Assembly: GCF_029407905.1 (NCBI RefSeq)
Contig: NC_073627.1
Coordinates: 134,801,697-134,865,696 of the forward strand
Direction: 5' to 3'
Length of the DNA stretch: 64,000 bases
Origin: Bubalus kerabau
Lineage: Eukaryota; Chordata; Mammalia; Artiodactyla; Bovidae
Within the stretch, counting starts at the first letter, position 1, and every line of letters starts with the position of its first letter. The position numbers and the translations under genes were made by a program. The notes below the pieces were generated by a model. The model was given only the letters and a program-made list of their open reading frames with translations, had not been told where the DNA came from and searched no databases. Below are positions 32,560-44,469 of the stretch, piece by piece.

Positions 32560-33055
32560 AGAGGTGGTGGTTCTGCCCAGCGTCCATTTCTCCTCCACTG
32601 ATGACTTTATTCTGATTTTTTTCTGGGGCATCCCTTTTCTATTCTCAGTCCATAAGCTATTGGTTGGGGTTAAGTTCATCCTCATCACTAGATGTGAAGC
32701 ACGTGACCATAACCTGACCAATCAGCTCATCACAGACTGGTACAGAATGGGTATATGACCTCACCAAGTCCATCAGCAATATTTTCAGGGCTTCTATTGG
32801 AAACACCAGGAATAGCCTTTCTTCATTCTCAAAAGTTGGAAGCTGATGGAAGCCACTTCAGTCATCTTTAATCCACAGGGGGAGACCTTACCTGAGAAGT
32901 GAGTCAGCATCAAAAAAAGCCCAGAGATGGAGAAAAACTGAATCATGGCGACACTGATCTCTTGCATCTAGCCATACCTGATGCCAGACTTAGAAACGGG
33001 ACTTTTTGGTTATAGTTAAACCAGTTTGAGTTGGATCCACCACTTTAAACTAAAT
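32560..33055 (+). mobile_element. Possible old LTR/MER-type repeat
   Basis: gaagcacgtgaccataacct, gaccaatcagctcatcac, atacctgatgccagactta and aaaccagtttgagttggatc recall a mammalian MER/LTR-type repeat whose name I cannot fix. Weak call. Confidence 0.35.
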
Positions 33056-33085
33056 GAAACCTAGCTCATATACAATAATTGAATA

Positions 33086-33218
33086 CCCTGCTGGAAGATC
33101 CCCTGGAGTAGAAAATGACAACTCACTCCAGTATTCTTGGCTAGAAAATTACATGGACAGAGGAACCTGGTGGGCTACGGTTCATGGGGTCCTAAAGTCA
33201 GACACAACTGAGTGCGTG
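33086..33218 (+). mobile_element. Bov-tA SINE, 5'-truncated
   Basis: Sense copy from ctggaagatcccctggagta to gacacaactgagtgcgtg; the tRNA head is missing. Confidence 0.9.
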
Positions 33219-33224
33219 CACATG

Positions 33225-33242
33225 CACACACACACACACACA
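33225..33242. repeat. (CA)n microsatellite
   Basis: Nine CA units immediately after the SINE, probably grown from its tail. Confidence 0.9.
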
Positions 33243-34569
33243 TATCACAAAAGGAAACTAAAACCGATAACCTTCCCAAGAGCATAGAACTATCTATCTA
33301 AGACTGACTTACTGGTGTTTATGAGACTCCAAGAATCTCTTATACTTTAATAAAATTCCATATGCCTTCCTGCTGTGTCTGGGGTTGGAGAGGATGGGGT
33401 GAGGGCATGGAAGTTGTGACAAAGGTCTAGCACCTTGTCAGTTTGAGCCTCACAGGCTCAGCATGGCAGCAATGGATGTTTTCCCAATAGTAAAAGACCC
33501 TTTAGCATCATGGTGACCAAAGCCACCTTTCCAGCTGGTCCTCCTAGCAATGGGCAGCACATTGTCTCATGGGAGTTCTCACAGAAAGGAAAACGAGTTG
33601 TCATGGAAAAAATTCTCATCCATAAGTTAGCTTTGGTTTGGATCTTACTCCCCTGTGTACAAACCGACAAATCCCTCTGGGCCTCTATTCCTGCCTCGCC
33701 ACCTGGGGGATGATGGTCCTTCATGATAAACTGAGGGCACCAGGCAAGCCCTGAAGTGCTGCTTTACTAGGTAGCATTATTAGGGAAGCTAGAAATTTCT
33801 TCCTGAGGACACACACACCCACATTAGCTTCTCTTTTAGGTAACAAACAAACATAGTCTTTGGTATAATCACAACTAAATTGGAAATGCTGGCATTCCCC
33901 AGAACAACCTATCTATCCAGAGAAGCTAAGAGGCCTCACATGCACAAAATCATATTTCCCCAGGCATAGGATTAATTAAAACTATCAAGTGTTCCCAGCT
34001 TTTTGAAATTAACTTTGAAAGTGTTTGGTGTGAAGGGATAAAGAAAGAGACTAGGCAATAGGGGGAAGCAGCCCAGGGGTGGGATGCTGGGATAGAGAGA
34101 CACTAGGGCTGCATGTTTACTTTATTCCTCTTCAGAGAAAAAGGAGAACAAATGGTGATGTGAAAGTGTTTCTAGAAGGACAGCCAAGAGAGGGACAGCT
34201 GTGCATTCATCCCTCTTCCCTGTGCAGACCAGCTCTTTATCCCCTGGTGAACAGGGGCTCAGCACTCAGAACACCTGAAGCAAGGCAGGTGGTGTGAATG
34301 GCAGGCACAGAGGAGAATCTTTGCAAGACAGATGGATCAGCTAGCCCTTTCTCTCTCTTTCTGGGAGGGAGAGGGAGAGAGAGCCTACCATCAGGGACTG
34401 AGGCCACTCTTCATGGAATATGGTGGAAGTTGATGCATCTGGTTGAGCACTTCCTTCTCTTCTTCTCCCTTGTGAATAAACCCATTTCTGGCACTTTTCT
34501 GAGCTCTTGGACAGATGGTCATACTATGAGCAGAAGCAGCAGAGAAATGCACCAGGGCTCCTGAGTCCA
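33243..34569. other. Unassigned DNA
   Basis: No recognised repeat or gene. Confidence 0.5.
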
Positions 34570-34730
34570 GCTCTTGTCCACCCATTCATTTATCAGTGAT
34601 GTGATTTTAGCAAAGTCACCTGCTGCTTCCTAAGACTCAATTCCTTACCTGGAGGAGGAAGAGGGAGTCTGAGGCATTCCCTCTTCAAGAAGTACAAGTA
34701 AGACATTGGAAGTAAGTCAGATAACACATA
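34570..34730 (+). mobile_element. Possible MIR SINE
   Basis: gtgatgtgattttagcaaag, tcacctgctgcttcct, then ggaagtaagtcagataacac give a MIR-like order. Strongly diverged. Confidence 0.45.
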
Positions 34731-35223
34731 AAGGATTTCCAATTAGTTCCAGAAGCCCTAAAAACTTTTCCACAGTTCCTTTTACTCAAATGACTTTAGG
34801 CTGGTGAAGCCCTAGTGGTGATGGAACCCAAGGACTTTGGAAAACTCTGGACTGATAACTAACACCCTTTCATCCTTCCTGCTGAGGTTCTGTTTTTAGA
34901 ATAGTAAGGAAATGCATTTTCCTTGTCTTTTATTGTCACTGTGATACAAACCCACAAAGCACATCCAACTTCCTTTTACTCTCACTTTGGCAAGCTTGAG
35001 ATCTTCTCCTGAGCCCACTCACCAGCTGCTTGTCTCCAAGCTCCCCTAGATCTCAGAAAGAAGTGCCATGGGTTCCTAGAAGTACACTTCTCACATCTCC
35101 CATCTCCACACTTCACTGACTGTGTACCTCCAAACCTCAAGCATTTATGAGGCTTTGAACTCAAACTTCTGAAACTTGAGGGATCTGTTTCTTCATTCAT
35201 TAATCCCCTACTTACCTTCCCCA
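34731..35223. other. Unassigned DNA
   Basis: No recognised repeat or gene. Confidence 0.5.
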
Positions 35224-35430
35224 GGCTTCACTGGTAGCTCAAATGGTAAAGAATCTGCCTGCAATGCAGGAGACCAGGGTTTGATCCCTGGGTGGAGAAG
35301 ATTCCCTGAAGAAGGGAACGGCACCCACTCCAGTATTCTTGCCTGCAAAATCCCATGGACAGAGGAGCCCAGCAGGCTACAGTCCATGGGGTCAAAAGAA
35401 TAGGACACAACTTAGGTTCTAACACTTTCA
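35224..35430 (+). mobile_element. Bov-tA SINE
   Basis: Sense copy, aggcttcactggtagctcaa to ggacacaacttaggttct. Confidence 0.93.
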
Positions 35431-35788
35431 ATTTCATTACTTTCCTCATGAAATTAGATGTCTACTCAACACTTCATGTCTTCCTGTCTCCTTCCTAACA
35501 GAAGTCAGAATATGGTTAGCTTTTCCACTCACCTTCATTCAGTCAGGTGATTCAGGTACAAAGGGTTTGTCTTGATGGGTTTAAGCCAATCATGGTGGTC
35601 CCATTCCCCTTTCCAAGTGTTGAACCATAGACATATCAATTCTGGCCAGCAAGAGATGGAGGGATATTTGTTGAAGGACTCTGGGAAATATTTTTTTATT
35701 TTGAAAGAGAGACATAAGGAGACCTGTTGCCCTTGGAAGTCTTCAGGTTTGAACATAATGCCCAGCCATGAGGACATCTGTATGGGTG

Positions 35789-35985
35789 TATGCTCAGTCA
35801 CCTTTGACTCTTTGCAGCTCCCCTGGTCTGTAGCCTGCCAAGCTTCTCCCTCCATGGAATTCTCCAGGCAAGAATACTGAAGTGGGTTGCCATTTCCTTC
35901 TCCAGGGGATCTTCCTGACCCAGAGACTGAACCTGGGTCTCCTGCACTACAAGCAGATTCTTTACTGTCTGAGTCACCAGGGTGT
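35789..35985 (-). mobile_element. Bov-tA SINE, antisense
   Basis: Antisense copy, tgtatgctcagtcacctttg to ctgagtcaccagggtg. Confidence 0.93.
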
Positions 35986-36439
35986 TGGGGATATAATGGC
36001 ATCAGTGTTTTACATCCCTTGGAGTTGGGATATCCTCTTACCTGCAGCCTGAAGTGCTCAACCCGATGCACCAACTTCCACCATTTTCAATGGAATGTCC
36101 TCAGTCCCTGGTTGTAGGCTCATCAATCTGGGAGAAGACTTGCTCACACCACATCAGATGGGCTGCCACAGATGTGCCAGTGCTTCTCAGGGGAGGAGGG
36201 GGCATTACCTTTCATGTGAGACCCAGCATCCCATGGATTGCCAAAGCCAAGTAGTCTCTTCAATTGTTTTCAGTATCTTCCCATTTGGGTCATGCTGTTC
36301 TTGCTTGGATCACGTTGACTATATTGCTAGCTAATTATCCTCCTACAAGTCTTGCCCCAGCTCAGCTTTGTTGATTTCACTGCCATGAGAGTGAACCAAG
36401 GTCCCCAGCTCACCACAGCCCATCTCCTGCTTAATAGCG
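35986..36439. other. Unassigned DNA
   Basis: No recognised repeat or gene. Confidence 0.45.
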
Positions 36440-36960
36440 CCCCCACTGCAGACAGGATATAGTTCAAGCTTCTTTGCAGAATAAAGAATATCACAAGGAC
36501 TAGTTCCTGACCTCATTTCCAATCTCATCGCCCACAAGATTCTGCTTTGCCTTTTATGCTCTAAAGACAGCAAAGTTGACCGCAGCCCCTTGGCTGTCCC
36601 AGGTCTCCACACTCTTTCCTACACAACTTCCTTTGCCTAGAAGGCTGTTTCTTCCTTCTGCATCTGGCTGATACTAATGCCTCTTCCAGATTCAGCTCAG
36701 GCATCATTTCCTCCTAAAAGACTTTCCTGAATGTCCAAGATATTCTAAATCCATTCTGGGCTTCCACTGTACCCTGTGCATATCTAGAGCATGACATTGA
36801 CCACATAATATTAAACATTTCTGTTTGAGTCAGTCTCCCTCACCAGATGTTAAGCTCCTTAAATGGGGCAAGAACTGTTACTTACTCATTTCTGCATACC
36901 TGGAACCTGACATACTATCTGGAACATAGTAGGTCTTCAACAAATAGAGATTGATCTGAA
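36440..36960 (+). mobile_element. L2 LINE 3' end
   Basis: One of the longer L2 pieces: gcctagaaggctgtttcttc, ttcagctcaggcatcatttc, gactttcctgaatgtcc, gttaagctccttaaatgggg, then atctggaacatagtaggtct. Sense orientation; the 5' edge is uncertain. Confidence 0.85.
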
Positions 36961-37284
36961 ATGTAAACTTCATAGCTGACAAGCACACACAAATACTTAC
37001 CATGAGGAAATAAAACAAAACATGCCTCCAAAGGAATGTCTAGATACTTCCTTCACTACCCCCATTTGGACACATAAAAATTATTGGCAAGAAAGAGAAC
37101 CAGGCCTAAGAATTTGAAATAGGACAAGTTAAAGTAAAGTGCATCTCAAAGCTTATACTAGTCCTTTATGATACAAAAGTGGACATAGGGTGAATGGTTC
37201 TATGACTATTTTTTTAATCAGTATCTTTGCTAATAAATAATAAGGATCAGGCCAGAATGGGCAGAAAAATGTTGAAACAAAGAT
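36961..37284. other. Unassigned DNA
   Basis: No recognised repeat or gene. Confidence 0.5.
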
Positions 37285-37293
37285 ACCTAATTT

Positions 37294-37533
37294 AGGGACT
37301 TCCCTAGTGGTTCACTGTCTAGGAATCCACCTCCCATTGCACGAGACTCAGGTTTGATCCCTGGTCAGGGAACTAAAACCCCACATGCTGTGAAGCAACT
37401 AAGCCTGTCCACACTCTCTGGAATCCAAGTAAAGCAACTAGACAGGAGCCCGCATGCCACAACAAAGATCCTATGCACCACAACTAAGACTCGACAAAGC
37501 CAAAAATAAACTTGAAAAATTTTTTAAAAGGCA
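37294..37533 (+). mobile_element. CHR-type SINE
   Basis: agggacttccctagtggttc, gtttgatccctggtcaggga, then the accacaactaagactc body and an A/T tail. 9-bp perfect TSD, acctaattt, at 37285-37293 and 37534-37542. Confidence 0.93.
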
Positions 37534-37542
37534 ACCTAATTT

Positions 37543-38300
37543 GTTCTGATAGATAAAATGAGAGGAGTTTGTGTTTATCCTAGTCACACTGCCGGGGGTA
37601 TGAGTGCCGGTGGCAGTAGGTTATAGAAAAGTGTCAGGAATAGTCAAAAAGAACTTTGGGGAAAGTTCAATTCAGGGGTGTTTCCAATGCTGGGTGTGTC
37701 TGCAGTCAGTCTCTTGGAGCCAACTTCAAGGCTTTAGTAAGAGCCTTAAGGTGTTCACACCAACGCTGCTCCCTGGGGCCATGAAGGAAGGAAGTAGGCA
37801 ACCCCTCCCACCAACAGGACCAGGTGAATTAAAGAGCAGCAACACTGGTCAGGATACAGGTAGAGACTGAGAACACAGCAGGAGCAGAACTCTGGAGTAT
37901 AAGCTGACCAAAGAAACTTAATCTCCTTCCCTTTAATATACCCTCATCCGCATGAGAAATAACAGGTTGGATGCAAAATATCAAACAGTTCAAGGGATGG
38001 GAGCGTCAAATCATTTAATTTACAAAACAAAGGAAAGGGTGACCCAAGACTAGAAGATCTGGAAATACGTGGCCTGCATATTTAAATACACCAGTGATGT
38101 GTGTATAACATAAATGTGCATTTATGTATACATGCATATATAGATACATAGATTGTACCTTGTCTTTTAAAATAAATTGGCAGTTAATTTGTTAGCTATG
38201 GTTTAGTATTAAATTTTTAAAAGTAGTTAATATATACAAAATCTTTGGAAAAAAAAAAAAGACAAATCAATACAAACAAAAGAAAAGTGGTGTGTTTCTG
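37543..38300. other. Unassigned DNA with AT-rich (ta/ca)n
   Basis: 38094-38160 is an irregular ATGTGCAT/TATA microsatellite-like tract; a 12-A run lies at 38250-38261. Nothing else recognised. Confidence 0.5.
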
Positions 38301-38640
38301 GATTCCCTGGTGGCTCAGTGGTAAAGAATCTGTCTGCCAATGCAGGAGACATGGGTTCGATTCCTAGTTCAGGAAGATCCTACATTCCTCAGAGCAGCTA
38401 AGCCTGAGCACCACAACTGTTGAGCCTGTTCTCTAGGGCCTGGGGACCACAACTACTGAGCCCATGCGCCACAACCACCAAAGCCTGAGCACACGAGAGC
38501 CCGTGCTCCACAGCAAGAGAAGCCACCACAACGAGAAGATTGGGCACCGTAACCAGAGGGCAGCCCCCCTCGCCACACCTACAGAAAGCCCGCAGAGGAA
38601 TGAAAACCCAGTGCAGCCAGAAATAAACAAGTAAACAAGA
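38301..38640 (+). mobile_element. CHR-type SINE, near full length
   Basis: tRNA-like head with A box tggctcagtgg (38311-38321) and B box ggttcgattcc (38354-38364), followed by repeated cacaactactgagccc-type body and an aataaacaagtaaacaag tail. Confidence 0.94.
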
Positions 38641-38665
38641 TGCTTTTTAAAGTGCTGTTTTCTTT

Positions 38666-38740
38666 TTTTTTAACTTTTTATTTTGTGTTGGGGTGTATCA
38701 ATGCTGTGATAGTTTCAGATAAACAACAAAGGGGACTCAA
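38666..38740 (-). mobile_element. Ruminant L1, 75-bp antisense 3' scrap
   Basis: T-run then tattttgtgttggggtgtat and tgtgatagtttcagataaac: the last 60-odd bases of an L1. Perfect 17-bp TSD (aaagtgctgttttcttt) at 38649-38665 and 38741-38757. Confidence 0.92.
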
Positions 38741-38757
38741 AAAGTGCTGTTTTCTTT

Positions 38758-39095
38758 CTTGACTTTTAAGTACTGAACTTAGAGTGTCACTTAGAATATT
38801 TTTCTTTTTTTACTATTGTCAGCATTTTTAAGCAGATAAATTCCAAATGATAATTCCTGCCAATACCCCATACATTTTGGTCCTGAAAAGTCACAAGTTT
38901 TCATGTATACCTCACTTGGCCTATGGAATGAATTATGTATGTGTGTGTTTTCTTTCTGAAAAAACATGAAGAAATACGCTGTTCAGCCACCTCTCTTCTT
39001 CTTGCTTTACCTATCCCAACCCCACAGGAACAATTGATTGCTGTCTCTGCCTCCATCTCTTTTTCTGCCCAGTCCTACCGAAATCAGGAAGCACT
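38758..39095. other. Unassigned DNA
   Basis: No recognised repeat or gene. Confidence 0.5.
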
Positions 39096-39154
39096 GGGGG
39101 GGAGGGGGGGGGGTGCGTGCGCGCATGCGCGCGCGCGCACGCGCACATGTATGC
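39096..39154. repeat. G-run plus alternating CG/CA tract
   Basis: G7-A-G10 at 39096-39113, followed by 41 nt of strictly alternating purine/pyrimidine (39114-39154) containing ten CpG steps. Confidence 0.97.
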
Positions 39155-39157
39155 CTG

Positions 39158-39373
39158 TGTGCTTAGTCGCTCAGTCATGTCCTCTCTTTGTGACCCCATG
39201 GACTGTAGCCCACCAGGCTCTGCTGTCCATGGGACTGTCCAAGCAAGAATACCGCAGTGGGTTGCCATTTCCTTCTCCAGGGGATCTTCCTGACCCAGGG
39301 TTCTAACCTGTGTCTCCTGTGTCTTCTGCATTGACAGATGGACTCTTTACCACTGAACCACTGGGGAAGCCCA
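39158..39373 (-). mobile_element. Bov-tA SINE, antisense
   Basis: Antisense copy, tgtgcttagtcgctcagtca to ccactggggaagccc, directly after the alternating CG tract. Confidence 0.94.
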
Positions 39374-40108
39374 GGATACACTGATAACCCAAGTAACCAA
39401 GCCCTTACTGAGCAGAGGTGAGGTGTCCAGGCCTCAGCCCCACTTGATGCCCTGAAACGTGTCCCCAGCCATGAGACTATGTGCCAAGCACCAGGGGAGA
39501 ACCCTCTGCTCCTCAAAGCTACAGAGTCCTCAATGTATATCACTCCCAAACCATCCATTGTATATGGTTGCACTTCTGCCCCTCTCTCCCTATTTATCAA
39601 TCTTACTTCCTACCACCACCAGTGATATGCAAGATCCCTAGCTGGCTTAATTGGGATCTCAAGGACCTCAATTCTTGAGAGTCTGTAACTTCTTACATTC
39701 CCTGACAATGGCTGGATTTGGGCCACTGTAGGGCATCCCAGACATTCACTGAGCTGGACTCTCCCCCGTGGACATTGGATCCTGTTGAATGGAGCCAGAG
39801 CTCAGTATGCTGGTCATGGCAGCCATTGGACCCTTTCCCAGCTGCCCTCCACTCAGGGCTCCAGGCTCAGCCAGCCCAGCTCCTCTGCTGCAGCTGACCC
39901 TGCCCACCCTGCTCTGCATTTTCCCTCTGAGACTGAGAGTCCTCCTCCTCTGTGGACTTTAGCAACATCCTGAAACTGATGCTGGGGAGACAACTTAGCA
40001 AAAACACTTTAGAAACTTAGTTTTTTTCTGGCCTGACATTCTTTTATACCTGGACTGTTACTCCAAAGCAGAGTTTTGCCTATATGTGTAGTTTACCTAT
40101 GTATACAA
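39374..40108. other. Unassigned DNA
   Basis: Somewhat C-rich (39800-39960). No recognised repeat or exon. Confidence 0.5.
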
Positions 40109-40117
40109 GTGTTAAAT

Positions 40118-40335
40118 GGGTTTCCCTGGTGGCTCAGTGGTAAAGAATCCCAGCCAAGCAGGAGACACAGGTTCAATCCCTGAGTCAGGAAGAACCCCTG
40201 AAAAAGGAAATGACAACCCACTCCAGTATTCTTGCCTGGGAAATCCAATGAACAGAGGAGAAGCCTAGCAGGCTGCTGTCCATGGGCTCACAGAAGGGTC
40301 AGGCATGACTTACCAACTGAACAACAACAACGAAT
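40118..40335 (+). mobile_element. Bov-tA SINE
   Basis: Sense copy with gaacaacaacaacga tail. 9-bp perfect TSD, gtgttaaat, at 40109-40117 and 40336-40344. Confidence 0.94.
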
Positions 40336-40359
40336 GTGTTAAATTGATTTCTTCTCCAC

Positions 40360-40670
40360 TCATCCCTTGTGGCTTCGTTTATCCAAATACAATCCATGCC
40401 TGAAGACTCACATCATGAGCTGCTTCCCTTTTAAAGACTTTCCTGACGATTTCAAACTCTATTGACTGTTTTAAATGCTTTCTTTCCTGGGGCTACTATT
40501 GGTAACACAATTTAAACCTTAATTTCACCATAAACTTTGCATTTTCCTCAGATCTTATATACATATATATACACACAGTATGTGTGTGTATGTTTCCAAT
40601 CAAGACTATAAGCTCTCTGAATGCAGAGTTACACCTTACTGTCTTGTTTCTTCTTCCCAGGAAAATGTTA
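40360..40670 (+). mobile_element. L2 LINE 3' region
   Basis: aaagactttcctgacgattt, then agactataagctctctgaat and ttactgtcttgtttcttctt follow L2 order. The middle is diverged and holds a short (ta)/(gt) run at 40558-40592. Confidence 0.65.
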
Positions 40671-42024
40671 TTTACACAATTATTGCCAAAGAAAAAAGGG
40701 GTGAATTTTTCCAGTGGACAGACATCAAAACACCCAGGTAGATGGGTATGGGGTGAAAAGGCCTGATGAATATATCTAAGAAAAGAAGATGAGCATCCCA
40801 GAAGTTCTAGGAGCATCATGGGAGGTTCTGGATCAGCTTCTGCTAAACTTGGCCCTGAATCTCAGATAATATAACCCAAAGTCCAAGAAGTCTTGGCACC
40901 CATGAAAGCTGCTTTCTCCCTGGGGACAACTCAATGTCAAAAGTACATCACTTCCAAGCCCCAGTTCAAACCCCCAACCCACCATTAAGTCATCTTCACT
41001 GCACATCAGGCAAGGATCAGAACCAGTGTGCCTCTCATTGGGCAGAAAACAGACGGCCGTACCAGAGAAAGCTGACAGAAGGAATTGTGAAACAAGTATC
41101 AATCAACCCAAGCAAGTCGCATTAGCAAACAGGCGCAGCGCAGCTCTGGGGCAGGGCTCTCTGGTGGCGTTTTTAGTGGCTTTTCTAATTAAGGATGAGC
41201 TGTGGAGCTCATCAGCCACCCTGAGTCCCCCTAGGATGTGGCAGGTGGCTCTGAGAGCACCCCTCCTACCATGACTTCCTGGTTGTGCTCAGGAGGAGCA
41301 TATCATGCCAGCCAAGGAGCTGTGCACTGCAATGGAGCAGAGGAGGAATTTAAAGGGACATCATCCCTGAAACAACGCCCTTCTGCCTTTTACAGCCTGT
41401 GTCTCCAAGTCCAGCACTTGCATAGGTGATTGCAACTTGAGGTCCGCTGTGCATTTTGTCTCTCTTCCCAGAAACAAATTCTTTTAGGAAAAAGACCTCC
41501 TGTTACAGTTTTCACAATTCTGATAGCACTTAGTACAGTGCTAGAAACATTGATGAATGATTCATTGAAATTTGGCCAGCTTGATCCATTGAATTTTATT
41601 TATATTCTTGAATGGTCCGTATTCTAAAGCATTTTTCTATGCCCTACTTATCTGTCCCTTCTGCTCGTCTACATTTAAAAATTTATGTATATTTCTATTG
41701 TTTCTCCTATACTTATAGAACCCTTTAGTGGGGAGATGATGACTTCTGCTTTACTCTAGATCCTTCTCTGTCTCCCTAGTAGCTGAAACAGGATCAAGCA
41801 AATCACTGGTTCTCCAATCATGCTTGCTGACCTGAAGCAATGTTTAGGGCTGAATGAAAGTGTGGATTGCACATGTGATTCTCCAAGGCCCTGGGTCTCC
41901 TCTTATTGCTTGGTCTATTTCATATCAATGGCAGGTAAGGCATGCCAACACCCCCACTGACTCCATCCCCCTTCATTGTGATGATGTGTCTTTGTTTTCC
42001 CTGTTTGATCAGGAGGAGCCAATG
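40671..42024. other. Unassigned DNA
   Basis: Mostly unassigned. 41515-41570 (tagcacttagtacagtgcta) is a short MIR/L2-like tail. 41050-41230 is compositionally unlike its surroundings (more CpG), with no coding sign. Confidence 0.45.
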
Positions 42025-42458
42025 TTCAGTCACTCAGTCATGTTCAACTCCTGGCAACCCATGAATTACAGCACACCAGGTTTCCCTGTCCTTCACTATT
42101 TCCCAGAGTTTGCTTAAGCTCATGTCCAGTGAGTCAGTGAAGCCATCCAATCATCTCATCCTCTGTCACTCCTTTCTCCTCCTGCTCTCAAATCTTTCCC
42201 AGCATCACAGTCTTTTCTAACAAGTCAGCTCTTCACATCAGGTGGCCAAAGTATTGGAGTTTCAGCTTCAGCATCAGTCCTTCCAATGAATATTCAGGGC
42301 TGATTTCCTTTAGGATTGACTGGTTTGATCTCCTTACTGTCCAAGGGACTCTCAAGAGTCTTCTCCAGAATTGATTTGAAAGCATCAATTCTTCAGCACT
42401 CAGTCTTCTCTATGGTCCAACTCTCACATCCACACATGACTCCTAGAAAAGCCAAAGC
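42025..42458 (-). mobile_element. BovB LINE 3' end, antisense
   Basis: ttcagtcactcagtcatgtt at the tail, through catcaggtggccaaagtatt and tttaggattgactggtttga, to about cacatgactcctagaaaagc. More diverged than the copy at 55.2 kb. Confidence 0.92.
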
Positions 42459-43126
42459 CAGTGGTCCTCAGTCAAACCCTGAATGGTAATTTTACCCAAA
42501 GTACTGACTCTTGACTGTTAAGCTACACATCTGTGTAATCCTTATGTGCTGATCAATTCTATGTTATGAAACTAGATGAAATCTATAACATGTCCAGCAC
42601 TGTCTGGCACATGGTAGAAACAACTTGTAGTCACCATTTCAAAATTATATTTATATATTTATTATAAACATTAAAAGACTCTTTATATATTTTAAGATTT
42701 ATATTCCCTTGCGGCCTTTAAGCATAGGTTTCCAGACCTGAAAAGGAAAAGAACAGATGCATTTTGCAAAATAGATGGCTATGACCTCACAGATTTCCAG
42801 CAAAGTATTTAGATTTTTAGAACATGTGGGTGATAAGAATGATCACAGATAGAGCCAAACATATTGTCATTAAGGTCGTTCTGGCTAACTCACACATGCT
42901 GTTGTTGCTGTCTTTTGCGAAGCATCATGATACCAACTTTTGGACAGCAAAGAAAACTTGACAAGTAGACATGATGAATCTGAAGAAAGGCAAGCAGGAA
43001 CAGGATCCTGGAGCAACAACCTTAAGGTGAAACTTAATGGATGCTCTTGAAAAGTGAAACAGACAAGGGTGTATAAATCCAAAAGTCAGTGAGAACAGAC
43101 CAGGGACAAGTCAAGGTAACCAGGGG
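42459..43126. other. Unassigned DNA
   Basis: AT-rich 42630-42710; otherwise nothing recognised. Confidence 0.5.
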
Positions 43127-44440
43127 TTCAGTTCAGTTCAGTCGCTCATTCGTGTCCTACTCTTTGCAACCCCATGAACTGCAGCACGCCAGACCTCCCT
43201 GTCCATCACCAACTCCCAGAGTCCACCCAAACCCATGTCCATTGAGTTGGTGATGCCATCCAAACATCTCATCTTCTATCATCCCCTTCTCCTCCTGCCC
43301 TCAATCTTTCCCAGCATCAGGGTCTTCTCAAATGAGTCAGCTCTTCACATCAGGTGGCCAAAGTATTGAAGTTTCAGCTTCAACATCAATCCCACCAATG
43401 AACACCCAGGATTGATCTCCTTTAGGATGGACTGGCTGAATCTCCTTGCAGTCCAAGGGACTCTCAAGAGTCTTCTCCAATACCACAGTTCAAAAGCATC
43501 AATTCTTCTGCACTCAGCTTTCTTTATAGTCCAACTCTCACATCCATACATGACCACAGGAAAAACCATAGCCTTGACTAGATGGACCTGTGTTGACAAA
43601 GTAATGTCTCTGATTTTCAATATGCTGTATGTTGGTCATAACTTTCCTTCCAAGGAGTAAGTGTCTTTTAATTTCATGTGTGAAATCTCCATCTGCAGTG
43701 ATTTTGGAGCCCAGAAAAATAAAGTCAGCCACTGTGTCTACTGTTTCCCCATATATTTGCCATGAAGTGATGGGACTGGATGCCATGATCTTAGTTTTCT
43801 GAATGTTGAGCTTTAAGCCAACTTTTGCACTCTCCTCTTTCACTTTCATCAAAAGGTTCTTTAGTTCTTCTTCACTTTCTGCCATAAGGGTGGTGTCACC
43901 TGTGTATCTGAGGTTATTGATATTTCTCCCGGCAATCTTGATTCCAGCATGTGCTTCATCCAGCCCAGAGTTTCTCATGATGTACTCTGCATAGAAGTTA
44001 AATAAGCAGGGTGACAATATACAGCCTTGACAAACTCCTTTTCCTATTTGGAACCAGTCTGTTGTTCCATGTCCAGTTCTAATTGTTGCTTCCTGACCTG
44101 CATACATGTGTCTCAAGAGGCAGGTCAGGTGGTCTAGTATTCCCATCTCTTTCAGAATTTTCCACAGTTTATTGTGATCCACAGTCAAACGCTTTGGCAT
44201 AGTCAATAAAGCAGAAATAGATGTTTTTTCTGGAACTCTCTAGCTTTTTCGATAATCCAGTGGATGTTGGCAATTTGATCTCTGGTTCCTCTGCCTGTTC
44301 TAAAACCAGCTTGAACATCTGGAATTTCATGGTTCACATATTGCTGAAGCCTGGCTTGGAGAATTTTAAACATTATTTTACTAGCGTGTGAGATGAGTGC
44401 AATTGTGCGGTAGGTTGAGCATTCTTTGGCATTACCTTTG
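43127..44440 (-). mobile_element. BovB LINE, antisense, 5'-truncated
   Basis: Tail ggttcagttcagttcagtcg at the left; runs to about 44440 (gcattctttggcattacctt), where homology to the copy at 55.2 kb ends. About 1.3 kb of the roughly 3.2-kb element, covering RT and C-terminal regions of ORF2. Confidence 0.95.
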
Positions 44441-44469
44441 GAAAGCCAGTCTCTAATTCTGCCAACCAT
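43345..44469 (-). pseudogene. BovB ORF2 (reverse transcriptase) remnant
   Basis: ORF2 of RTE-type LINEs encodes an endonuclease plus reverse transcriptase. Here frames of 91, 222 and 88 codons together cover the RT palm/thumb and C-terminus, broken by frameshifts around 43540-43620 and 44203. RT landmarks are visible: KGVCQGCILSP, NNLRY and KLNIQKTKIM. The catalytic box at 43895-43906 reads Y-T-G-D instead of YxDD, so the first catalytic aspartate is lost. The N-terminal endonuclease is absent. Dead copy. Confidence 0.9.

Noticed and set aside
33225..33242. (CA)n tract as a regulatory element
   Set aside because: A short dinucleotide run next to a SINE tail, best explained by tail slippage.
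35535..36074. 179-codon minus-strand frame
   Set aside because: Runs through an antisense Bov-tA and unassigned DNA; no domain, no splice or promoter context.
38301..38370. tRNA-Glu-like A and B boxes as a functional tRNA gene
   Set aside because: These are the promoter-like head of a CHR SINE; the cloverleaf is incomplete and the SINE body follows.
39175..39600. 141-codon minus-strand frame
   Set aside because: Its C-terminal part is translated Bov-tA; the remainder shows no recognisable protein.
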